Assembly (NCBI GenBank): GCA_050084985.1
Contig: JBITNC010000002.1
Coordinates: 35,588,001-35,652,000 of the forward strand
Direction: 5' to 3'
DNA length: 64,000 bases
DNA from: Nageia nagi
Taxonomy: Eukaryota > Pinophyta
Positions 53,601-64,000 of this stretch are shown in pieces; the first letter of the stretch is position 1, and the number at the start of each line of letters is the position of its first letter. A program made the translations under genes and the position numbers. The notes under the pieces were generated by a model, which saw only the letters and a program-made list of their open reading frames with translations, had not been told where the DNA came from and made no database searches.

Positions 53601-55259
53601 TGTGTCATTATTATTTAGAAAAGGATTTGAACTATATATATATAGGAACAAGTATTATGGTTATTATGGGGACTAACTAAGAGGTAGTACCAATATGAGG
53701 CCATTGTCCCAAGGTAAAGGAATCAAACCCTTTCTATTGAAAAAGTATCATGCTCATGGAGGCTAAATCCATCATACTTGTATCATTTTTTGGTTGGGAG
53801 GTCTAGGAAGCTAAAATGATAGCTTTTGTAGCTTTCTTGTAATGAGTATAGACCTTAAGGGAGTTGAATGGACCAGAGTCAAATAGATCAGAACTTGGTG
53901 CAAATGGTTCTAGATTGCTTATATTAAAAGAAATAAAATATTATGAAAATAAATCAATCGAAGTCCCTCCTTCTAGCTCCAAAATGGTCTTATGTTGGTA
54001 TGTTTTTCTTTCCTTATAAAACATCCATAAAACTTGGAGGAAATAATGTTACTTGCTTCCACCTAAAAGGAATTTAAACCCAAAGCACTCACATGGAATA
54101 TGAACCCATGCACAGTTGTTAGAGATGCATATTATTCAACCATATACAATTGAGATTTAACAATTGACTTATTTCATGATTTATGAGCTTAAAAGTAAGA
54201 AAATATTACAAATATAAATAAAAATGAAGAAATATCATAAATGTGAGGATAAATACATAAGAATGATAAAATAAGCATATGATATATTCACCAATGATAC
54301 AGTGTCTCAATAGGTCATCCTCAAATTCCTTAAGAAATTTGTATTCACTTATCAAGCCTAGTATAAAATAACAAAACTTAAGTTGCTACTAGATGAGAGA
54401 AGGAAGTTGTTGGGTCTATGATGTAAGACTTGATGGAAATGAAGATGAAGGGAAATGACCAAAATGTAAATACATATTATAACTAAATGACATAGAGATA
54501 AGCTTTTTACCTCAAAATACACACTTATATGCAAATCATGCAATGAATAATTCAAACCACTTCACAAAATATTCATCTATCTCCTCCTAAAACTCTTAGT
54601 ATTCAAAGAGAATGCATTTAAGTAGCAAAAACTATCTAAATCGATAAGAAATTATTACAAGATAACATGCATGATCCCAAGAATGAAAGATCCACAACAT
54701 TCTTCAAAGCACTATTCCAAAAAGAAATCCACTTTGCAAAATATTTTTAACATCATCACATGAGCATTCCTTTCTTTCAATAGCAAAATCCCTTTCTAAA
54801 TGACTAGAATGGGACATATATAGCTCACAAAAGTGGTTGTAATAAATACAACATTTCCCTAAAGGCATAATATTAGATATGATATGCTCACATGTAACAC
54901 ACATATCTATGTAATAACACATATATCTATGCAAGTGGCATTTAAAAAATTGATAAAACATAAATACCACAACTAAAAAACACCTAATCTATCTCTAACC
55001 AATACAGAATAAAATTAGATATGAAATAAAGTTTTGACATCTGAACTAGTGGGAGCAAAACCACATCCCTTCAACGGTAAGATCCAATAAATGAAGTTTG
55101 ATAATTTGGTCCAATGAGATCAAAAATGCATCCCTACATCAGTAAAATCAAGTAAATGAAACTAAGAACCATTAAGAATATGCACTTAAAACTAAAAAAA
55201 TAATTACAAATAAAATCTACAAGCAAATCAAATCTAGGGTATATTTGGTTCAACAACTA
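53601..55259. other. Unassigned AT-rich DNA right of the Gyp-E gag
   Basis: No domain on either strand. The small minus ORFs at 54358-54555 and 54704-54970 are Cys/His/Tyr-rich chance-type ORFs. It may be leader or intergenic sequence of Gyp-E. Confidence 0.4.
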
Positions 55260-55584
55260 TGGAGTTCCACTCTTCATAGGTGATATTGTATGATTCCATG
55301 GTTTCTTCCAAGAAAGCCAAGGTTTTTCCTTACCCCTCTAGAGAGCATGCTTATGATGTTGTCATTCCCTCTATAAAACCCCTCTATTTGTAAGAATGTA
55401 GCATGCATCTAAAATATTTATATTACCATTTACCTCTCATGATGAATGGGGTTGCCTACCTTTAGAAGATTGAGGTATTCAACCTTAAGATGCTCTTGAA
55501 TTAGATTCTACACCTCTACCAAGATTGAATCCTTTTTATGCATATCATCATTCTGCCCTTGAAATTTTAACTTATATATATATG

Positions 55585-55658
<74 letters not shown>

Positions 55659-58629
55659 CATTTGTTTCTCTACATCCTTTTTCAAATGCACCTAGGATTT
55701 AAGCATAGCTTGGCACTTGTCCAATATGTGCTTCAACTAATTGCGTTGGTACATAAACTCATGCTAGTATACCAACTTCTCAATCTTGTCAACAAATATT
55801 TTTTGTAGGTTGATAATAGCAGGTAGATAACCATCTAATTACTCAAGGAGAGAGGATATTTGAGTCTTCAACTCTTTCAACTTAGCTCCTTCCTCAATAA
55901 GTTCATAAATTTGAGAAGTGAGCTTGTCGATAGTCTCCATCATCTCCTTATTCAAATAATATTTCATCAACTTCTAACCTACATGAAATGAAGCTTATCT
56001 TTTGAGCTTGATACGGGTCATACTCATAGCCTAAAATTATTTTATCATTTTCCTGATAGTGGTGAGATCCTTTTTCAACCTTCTTACCTCATGTTTGGCC
56101 TCATAACCCTCTTTCTCTATTACTATTGTGTTTTATGTAACTATGTGCTTTCTTACTGATAGCCCTAACTTGGCAAGCATCTTGAAAGTTTCAATTAGTC
56201 AATATTTTGGTCCTTTAGGGTGCTTCTTGTTGGAGTAGTAATGATTGTCAGAGATCCCCTTCCTATTTATGGAAACATAGGTATCCACTCTTCACACTTT
56301 CTCACCATCAAAGAGCTCTTCTTCTTCACTTCGAACATAAAATCTGGATCAATATCCTCATCATGAGGTTAGTTCTTATGCTCAAAGCTCTTAGGCATGT
56401 GTCCAATTCAAGCTCATGGTATTCAATAGTTGGTTTAGGAGGTAGCCTCTACATGAGCATTCTACTTTTGCTCACCTTCTTCCTTACTTCTTTTGTGGGA
56501 GTAGGAGGAGTTCTAGATGTACCCACCTCTTTAGCACCCATTACTCTAATAATTTAGACTTCTTCATCAATATTTTCTACATCAACAAATGAATCATCAT
56601 ATGGGAGAGTATCATGCTCTATACCATCTAGTTCTAAAGCACTTATAGCTACATTCTCTTCCTAAACAAGGTATGATTCATCATCATGGGGATTATACTC
56701 AACATCATCATCATAACTCTCCTCTCCATCATCATCTTCCTCATTATAACCCTCTTCACCTTGGCTCTCTTCATCATAGGAGCCTTCTTCATCATGAGAG
56801 CTTAATTATTCAATATCTTCATCATTTGAGTAATAATAGGAGGAACTATAAATAGGTTGTAGTAGGGGAACCTTATCTATGCATCCTTGAATACGTGAGG
56901 ATCTATGTGGACTGAATTTTATGATAGTGGAATCATCATCACAACTACCATAGGGGTGGATAATAACTTGCTCTAGTATGCTCAAAGGGACATTAACATA
57001 ACCATCATCCGTAAGATCAACCACCTACTAACTTATTTTTGCTACATTAGCCTCCACCTTGCATTTACTGAAACCCATAGAAGCATAATGACCAATGGTT
57101 CCTTGTCTTTTCCCAAGAGGTAGAAAGGGAGACTTCTTAGTTGGAGGAGGTGCATTATTGGTAGGAGGGGACATCTTGATCCTAAGTGGGATCTCTTTAG
57201 ATCTCTCTTTAACATTTTTGGTCCCTTAAGGTACAAGTTAAGTCTTGAGAGGAGCCTTATTTTTTCTCAAAAGAGCATCAATCTCCTTATTTTTATTCTA
57301 ATCTCTCAAGTTTTTATACTTCTTGACATTTCCCAAAGATCTAAATTTGAATGCAATGGGATTTGGGAAATCAATGCTATAAAAATTATCTCTAACACCT
57401 TTAGGATCATAATTTTTGACTACTACCTCCTTATAGAAAATATATTATTTTAGCTTCTTTCGAATACTCTTGGCCTCAACCCAAGTCTAAAAAACATAAC
57501 CTGAAATAGTGATGGACAAGTTCATTATTGCATCCTTCTTTATCTACACCTTTTACTTAAAAAATAATAATTTCTTGAAAAATTACATGAGTAATATCTT
57601 GTTGCTAGCATATATGGGTAGGAGAAGAGGATACTCTTTAGAGCCATAGACTCTTATGCATGTATGAATAGTTTATTATAAGTAGAAGTCTACATGTGCA
57701 CTAATAGCTTGGATGGATGCATTAGATATTCTCTTCACTACATACTCTCCTTTGATTTATTTATATATGGCATACTCCCACTCATCATTCCTCATGTAAT
57801 AATGCATGAAATTTTTATGATACTACCACCTAGGGTAAACATTCCACATGGAGGTATCCTTTTCCAATTGCCTTCCATTTGCATGTGACCTAAATCTGAA
57901 CTTACCCTGTAACAACAAATACACCAAGTATAAATTCATGTAAAATTTTCTAGATGAACCCAAATAAGGTGACTAGTGGTGCAAAGCATCACTGATTACT
58001 ATTCTCCATCACATAGGTCTCCTAGAGCTAATCATGGCAATGAAGCTAGTAAACTCCTTCTGTACTTGGTATCATTTTCTTATATGATGACCCAAGATAG
58101 TAGAGTGATCAATTTTGATACTATGGGGATGAATCTTCCCTATGAGCACTAACTAATATTTGGCCTTGAATGCCTTGATAATCATCATATAGCCAATGTA
58201 TTATGTAGTCTCTTGGCTTAGTAGTTTTGTCATGAAACTCCATGAAATGGACTTTAGTATATTCATATCCATATTTTCTCCACCAAAAAGCAACTTTAAT
58301 CCTTTCTATAGTGAAGTACATGATTACATTTCCTTCAGTATCCAAAATAATTCTCTTAACACATATGCTTGGCCACTTTGTAGCACAAATCAGGAAAATA
58401 ACAAAAAAAGGCTTCATAGTAGCATTAAAAAACCCACAAGAGCGGATAATCTTATCTTGTAACTTTCCTCCTTGATATCATCAATGGATGCAATGGTTTG
58501 AATAGGATAAATGTTACCCCATTTAGTGTCATTGACAAATGTGAATTTCCCTTTGAATTTAGCTACAGGGACCTTTGGTTTCTCTCTCTCTTGAAATTCT
58601 ATCTGGTTGTCTTTGAGAAGCCTCTCCAT
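55260..58629 (-). pseudogene. Long decayed ORF upstream of the Gyp-E gag (unrecognised)
   Basis: The ORF starts MERLLKDNQIEFQEREKPKV at 58629, then KGKFTFVNDTKWGNIYPIQT, LDTEGNVIMYFTIERIKVAF and THIRVYGSKEYPLLLPIYAS-like text. Further along comes VDLTDDGYVNVPLSILEQVI (57020), a strongly acidic tract (DEEGSYDEESQGEEGYNEED, near 56780) and a coiled-coil-like end (KEMMETIDKLTSQIYELIEE, near 55930). Frames shift and stop many times. The first codons are also present in X-left. An extra ORF before gag is known from some Tat/Ogre-type elements, which is one explanation. I do not know its function. Confidence 0.45.
55573..55653. repeat. (TA)n microsatellite
   Basis: About 80 bp of TA with one TATGTATAATA interruption near the left end. 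Confidence 0.95.
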
Positions 58630-60930
58630 CTAGTATTATATTAAATGTCACTCAAATAGCTATTTCTAAAGTCTCTTGGACTTAGATCATATTTGAATTA
58701 ATAAATTTTCTAAAAATATGACAAATGGATAAGAAAAAGATCTAAATTGTAGACAAAATGATTGAAAGAAACTCATATTATGTTAGGTGCATTATCTTGG
58801 ATGTGTCTTAAGGTAGTAGGCATTGCCAAGATGTATAGGCTAGGGTAGATAAAATGTTATGCAAAAATGGACTAAAAGTTGCCTTTTATAGAGGTTGCAT
58901 GGAGTGTGAATGCTTGTCACATTGTATGGGTGCCACCTATATGCTTGGTATTTCACTCATGGCTCTTCAATTCTTAGTCAAATTTAGATCAGTTTATGAG
59001 GGTGGAGGGTGGTTTTTCACATACAAAAAACCCTAAGATTGGATACCTACTAAAGTAACATATCATTTCAGTCAACATTCATCCTTGCTTGAATAAAAAG
59101 TTTCACTTTGAATGGTAGATGATTACTCCAAATGAGGGCACACCAAATTAAATGAATCCCTTTTCACTACACAAAAACCTTGTGCCCTAAATTTTTATCA
59201 ATTACCATGAAGGAAAAATAAAAAGGGAATGAAATGCACTTTGGGATTTGATACTTAGCCAATTTTTTCACTCTAGACCTAAGTGCATCATTTTAGATGA
59301 GTCCTTTTTTATTATGCAAAAATCATATGCCTAGGTTAATTAGGTAAGCATGCAGAAAAAATGAAGTAATCTTTAGAAAATATGTTTCTTGATCAAGATT
59401 ACCCTCTCATTACCATACAAAATGCTTGAAAATAATATCAAATACCTTCAAAAACCCTTATTCCTCTTGGTCAAACCATTTTTGGGTATTCCTTTCTCAA
59501 TGCCTAGAAATGGTACGACTAGGAAGCCTTAGCAAAATGAAAGTGGAGTAATGGAGTGCATGGGATGACTTTCTATTTATAGATTTTGAACCTTGCCACA
59601 TGCCTCTTTTATATTGGTCAAGAATGAGGTCTAATGTATATGCTAGATATGGGAGGGCACAACTTCTTAGGTGATTCCTTTTCCACCCCCCAAAATTCAT
59701 GCACCTAGGCTCTTTTGCTATTTCTAGACTTGATCGATTTTACTTTCAAAAATGATCATTTAATCATGGGCGCATCATTTTTATTGATTACTTTTACAAT
59801 CCCCCAAATCCTTATGCCTAGGTCAAAACAACACTTAGAAAATCACACTTGAACTATGTTTTCGAAATCTAGGTGCACCAAAAATAATGAGTGCTTTTGC
59901 ACCCCTTGGAAAACATGTGCTTGGGCCCAAGATACAAGATTTTATACTTAGAAAATAATCCTTGTTCCTAAATCTAGACATCTAAGAATTTGGTGTAAAA
60001 AAATAAATGGGTTCTTTTCTAGCCCTTGAAAAACATGCGCATTAACTTTCATGGTCCTTAAATGGTGCAATTTAGATGATTTTCATTAAAAAGTAGTTCA
60101 AAAAAAAATCTTTCAAAATGAGGGCACCAATTTTAAGTAGTGCTTCCCTTTAATGCATGCAAAAATTAACACATAATGGAGCAATTTTGATCAAAATACA
60201 TACATAATATAGTTAATTCCCTTTTATAGCTTACACTCCCATATGGATAAGTGTCACATGTTAATAGGTACAAATGAAGGTCCAATGCATGATAACACAC
60301 TTGTCTAGCTCATAATGAATGTTCCAGAATTTCAACACTTATTCAATTTTTTGTGCACTTGAAGGGTGGGCACACCATTTTTGGTGAGCGATTTTGCACT
60401 CCCCAAAATCTAGGCACTTAAGCTTTTTTCTTTCTTTTTCTTGTTTTTAAAAATATGATGAGTGTTAGGAAATACTCCATTCCCTTAGGTGTACCTTTTC
60501 AAAAGGGTGTTGTTTCACTATGCCAAGTCCATGCACCTAAGTCCAAAACTTGTAAAAACTTCTCACAAATACCTAGGATGATCTCAAAATGATGTGCAAT
60601 GAGGATAATTCCATGTCTTTGATGATTAGGAGAAAATTAGATATGGAAAATGCATATTTAAACATGAAAATGAAAGATTTCACCATGATGAGTGCAATGT
60701 AAGGTTGGGTGAATAATTTTTTGTGAGTGCAAAAGCACTCACTCAACAATATGCACCAAGGAGGGAAAGTGCCTTTTGGAACTTGTTTGAACAAAATATG
60801 TAATTTTATCATTCTCATTTTTGTTTGAAACTCATGCATTTGAATTAAAAAAAATTCAAACCTTGCTTTTAGTTGTAAGAGGGTCCTTGAAAAATGTAAA
60901 ACATTTGTAGGGTGTTGTGTAGGCACAACA
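58240..60930 (-). repeat. Repeat X, right copy
   Basis: Homologous to 31871-34277. It ends at 60930 with TGTTGTG-TAGG-CACAACA (60913-60930), a perfect 7-bp inverted repeat. If this is an LTR start, the minus strand reads TGTTGTGCCTACACAACA from here into the leader and ORF at 58629. I found neither a CA end followed by a PBS nor a PPT, so LTR status is not proven. Confidence 0.75.
59120..60770. repeat. Palindrome array in X-right
   Basis: About eleven diverged modules at positions matching those in X-left. Clear ones are 59648-59706, 59869-59925 (inner GTGC-TTTT-GCAC at 59891-59902), 60366-60420 and 60487-60543. At 60723-60742 there is a perfect GTGAGTGC-AAAA-GCACTCAC hairpin. Confidence 0.7.
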
Positions 60931-62838
60931 TGTTCCTTTTAAATTTTGATAGATCTACATAACAATGTGGTTAGAGGCATTTCTTTCATGAGATGTGGGT
61001 ATATTTTATTTAGTAACTCTTAACCTATATTATTGTATTATTTAATTGTACCCTTAATTTAAATACCATTAATTTCATGTACCCTTCTACTTTCTTGCCT
61101 TGGAACATTGAGGAGTATGAGGGAAAATAATTGTTCATGCTCAAGAATATATAGCTTTTTTTTTCAAGGTTGTAGGTGTTGTTTAAATGTGAAGGATCTA
61201 AATCTATATTCATATGTTGCTTCTCTCTATTTTTAAGTCCTCTTTTTTTAAGATAGAAAAGAAAACATAGCATAACCAAAATAAGCTTGGTGATTATATT
61301 TTTATAACTTAATTATATGAAAAACAATCATCCAATTATACACACACACACACACACACTTCTGGATAAACTTTGATAGGTCCTACAAACCAAGGGGTTT
61401 ACAAGGATGTTAAAAGATCTATATATCTATTCCTTAAGATGACCATTCCACTTTTTTACTTGTTCAAATTTTAGAGTCTAAGATAATTGCTTTATTATCT
61501 CATGGATTAAAAAAATTAATCTAAAAATTATTATTTTTAAATATTTTCCACAATACACTTCAAAAACAAAGGCTAGATCTATAATAAAAAAAACAAATCT
61601 AATATAATAACAAGAGGTAATATGGATTCATTCCTAATCATTTGAGATAACTAAATTTATTTGTATATAAGTTTATAATAAATACCAAAAGCATGCTAAA
61701 TGGAATTCATTATTATAAATTAAAACTATGAACATTGACTCATGCTTGATATGATGGTTTACATTTTGTCTTTTGTATGGTTTAAACCCAAGCAAGATAA
61801 GGCTCGAGAGAAAAGAGAAAATCTACTAAAATAAATTTTTTGTAGAAGCCAAATAAAAAGAAAAATTTCTTGGCCCTATATCAAAACTATTCTAAGGACA
61901 TTAAGGAATGTTTAATACTTAATTGTAAAACAAAATAGAAGGTGCATCTCCTACTTGATAATACCACCTTGTATATATATCAATACACTTCAGTGTAAAG
62001 CACTTAATTCATGTATCAATGCAACAAGGAGTAGATTTAAATTATTCCAAGCATAGAATGAAAAGAAAATAGGATCATATGAGCATAAGAAAGGTATCTT
62101 CTCAAATATACAAGGTCAAACATCATTGATTGTAGTACTTGAAAAAGTGGGGTGATAATTGTTGGAGTCTCTACATAAATAATGGAATCTTCCTCAAATC
62201 TCATGGTAAATGGGACACTTGAAGATAAAGTGTGCCTCAAACTATGTTTCATTTATAGATTATAAATGATATATATGTTCCTCCTATGAGATGTGGTGAT
62301 TAGAATCAATACAAAGATGATGGGAGCATACTCTCATCCACCTTAGAGGGGTACTTAAGTTGTGTGACTAGTGGTATTAGAGATAGAGGCAACAACTTAT
62401 GCCATTGACTATTTGGAGGGAATGTTCAACATAGAAGGAACACTTGGGGCTAAAGTGTGAAGAAGGAGATTTCCATGTGATTAGAGTGTACTACTAGTAA
62501 ATATTCACTTATACCAACCTATGAGTGTTTGCCTTAGAAGGATGAGGTTTGAGGGTATTAAGAAAAGTGAGCCTAAAGATAAGAAGATAATCAATGGAAA
62601 TATAGATATAATTGAGGAGAAAAAAAGTATCAAGGAAGCAAAAACATCAATATCTATATGAACCTATGGAGGTGATGTCCTTTGAGGAGCAAAGGTCTAG
62701 GAAAATATACCTTGCACATCCAGAGGTGGAGATCTCTATGGATCCAAGTTTATGAATATAGAGGATGATTTCATAGATGCATTCAAGATAAAGGGAATTT
62801 GTTACAAACTCAAGTATAATTCACCAAAAGACCTATAA
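60931..62838. other. Unassigned AT-rich DNA
   Basis: No gene supported on either strand. Contains a (CA)n run at 61340-61359. The minus ORFs at 61025-61279 and 62037-62252 lack family features. Confidence 0.4.
61340..61359. repeat. (CA)n microsatellite
   Basis: Ten or so uninterrupted CA units. Confidence 0.9.
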
Positions 62839-63832
62839 TGTCCCCAATTTTGAGAAACCTTTTTAAAGGAAAAACTTCCTTCACTAGTCTTAAATCATTA
62901 ATTTCTAGTTTAGTATGGATGGAGAATCTTCTATCGATCATTTTGATAGGTCATACAACATGGTTTCATCAAAAAATGAGGGAGATGTGGACTTTTTAAG
63001 TTCACCTAGGAAACCAAGATTGTAATATCATAGCTAAGGAAAAGTTGGCTAGGAGAAAGTTATTTTATTCCAAGTCAGATAAGAGTTTAATTATTGGTAA
63101 TTTTAGGGTAAAAGCACCTATAAAAGGAGGAAATATTAACCACTTGAGTATCATCATAATTTGGCATTTGATCATGAATCATATCAAATTTGGGGTTGCT
63201 TCCCTCTCTTCCTTTTAAGGAATAGGGCTTCTCCCTAGCCTAGATGTGGCATATTCACAAAATTACATTCATTTGGAGAGCTTGCACCAACCTTGGAAAA
63301 CCTTATAGCTCTAATGTTAGGATCTTAGATCCATATTGAGACTTACACCTGCCTTGGGAGCCATCTTAGATCTTGCACCATCCTTTAGGAGTATTGGTTG
63401 AGAATTTTGGAGTCTTGGGCTTTTTCCTAGAACTTGTTATAGGCTTGTTACAACCCTATACTTATTCTTGATCATTATTATTGATATTCGGCTCTTATAT
63501 TGCTCTTCGAATGTGAATGAATGTTCTTCTATTACTAGTGTACTATTATCATTTGTTGTGCATGAGGATGTATGTAGATTAGAGTATTTTGGAGGTATAT
63601 TATTTTTATATTATAGATTTACAATTATGCCCTAGTTTGGTTTATTTCACATATTGTATGAGCTTCATCACTGCTATATATTAGATCCTGTTATAGTTTT
63701 TATAATTCATTCTTGAGCACATGTTTGGATGGTTGTTGAGCATTTATAGTTATGCCCTAATTTGTGAATGAATATGGAATTATGTTTAGTAATTGTGCAT
63801 GTTTAGCATAAGCCCTAGAAGGGTACATTACA
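62839..63832 (+). repeat. Candidate 5' LTR of a plus-strand element (about 994 bp)
   Basis: Bounded by TGTCCCC on the left and TACATTACA on the right, with a PBS-like site one base downstream and a TATA box at 63122-63130. The right end is well supported. The left end is my best guess because the partner LTR lies outside the window. Confidence 0.55.
63122..63130 (+). promoter_or_regulatory. TATA box in the candidate right-edge LTR
   Basis: TATAAAAGG followed by AGG, the textbook form, in the orientation of the element. Confidence 0.6.
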
Positions 63833-63833
63833 G

Positions 63834-63845
63834 TGGTATTAGAGC
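63834..63845 (+). other. Primer binding site, right-edge element
   Basis: TGGTATTAGAGC differs by one C-to-T from the tRNA-iMet PBS. The internal region starts here and leaves the window at 64000; no gag motif is visible in the 155 bases available. Confidence 0.7.
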
Positions 63846-64000
63846 TCAACATTTCACTAGCCTATGGATGAATAATTCAATTATATACCTAGGGATTGGA
63901 ATACCTAAGGTTTGTGGTTCAAGTGAGAACTAGGATTTTGAATATCATTGTACCATTAAAAGAGAAAGAGTTGATTGATAAGCTTACTATTGCAAGAGGT

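Noticed and set aside
1-64000. tRNA, rRNA or organellar DNA
   Set aside because: No cloverleaf, rRNA core or plastid/mitochondrial gene text was seen; the only tRNA-related sequences are primer binding sites.

Overview
The window looks like nuclear DNA of a seed plant with a large, repeat-rich and strongly AT-rich genome. A gymnosperm is my guess, but nothing here proves it. I found no intact host gene, no tRNA or rRNA gene and no CRISPR array. Almost everything I can explain is LTR retrotransposon sequence of several ages, nested inside one another and mostly decayed. The names used below (Copia-1, Copia-2, Gyp-A to Gyp-E, unit F, repeat X) are labels for this window only.

Left block (1-31870). 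A partial Ty1/Copia element, Copia-1, occupies 1-3812 and runs off the left edge. Next comes a nest. Unit F (3813-3970 plus 28510 onward, minus strand) is split by Gyp-C (3971-28509, minus). Gyp-C has the plus-strand element Gyp-A (about 4529-20536) inside its 3' LTR. Gyp-A has a young Copia element, Copia-2 (6546-15215, minus, TSD GATAT), inside its gag-pol. Copia-2 has 489-bp LTRs that differ at one base, with PBS, PPT, gag, protease, integrase, RT and RNase H all recognisable. Its reading frames nevertheless carry five nonsense codons and a frameshift. Gyp-C has gag but no recognisable pol. It carries instead, on the opposite strand, a decayed plant mobile domain (PMD) gene.

Middle and right block (31871-60930). 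Repeat X occurs twice in the same orientation (31871-34277 and about 58240-60930). It contains about ten diverged long palindromes per copy. Between the copies lies Gyp-E (minus), whose domain order is gag, protease, archaeal-type RNase H, RT, RNase H, integrase. A 1.7-kb insertion splits its RT. Gyp-D (39904-51518, minus) splits its protease. Gyp-D has a gag lacking its capsid part and no pol, and is itself split by Gyp-B (41306-47481, minus). Gyp-B has gag, protease, RT, RNase H and archaeal-type RNase H but has lost integrase through a deletion running into its 3' LTR. A long decayed acidic and coiled-coil ORF (about 55260-58629) lies between the Gyp-E gag and X-right.

Right edge (60931-64000). 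Mostly unassigned AT-rich sequence, then a candidate plus-strand 5' LTR (62839-63832) with a TATAAAAGG box and a tRNA-iMet-like primer binding site; that element continues past the window.

As a system, no element here could move with its own proteins as encoded. The young Copia-2 copy was probably mobilised by proteins from relatives. The pol-less Gyp-C and Gyp-D share LTR, PBS and PPT features with each other and look like passengers of Tat-type Gypsy elements. The most unusual items are the antisense PMD gene in a pol-less Gypsy element, the hairpin array with a compensatory change in Copia-2, the palindrome array of repeat X, and two different positions of the archaeal-type RNase H among neighbouring elements.
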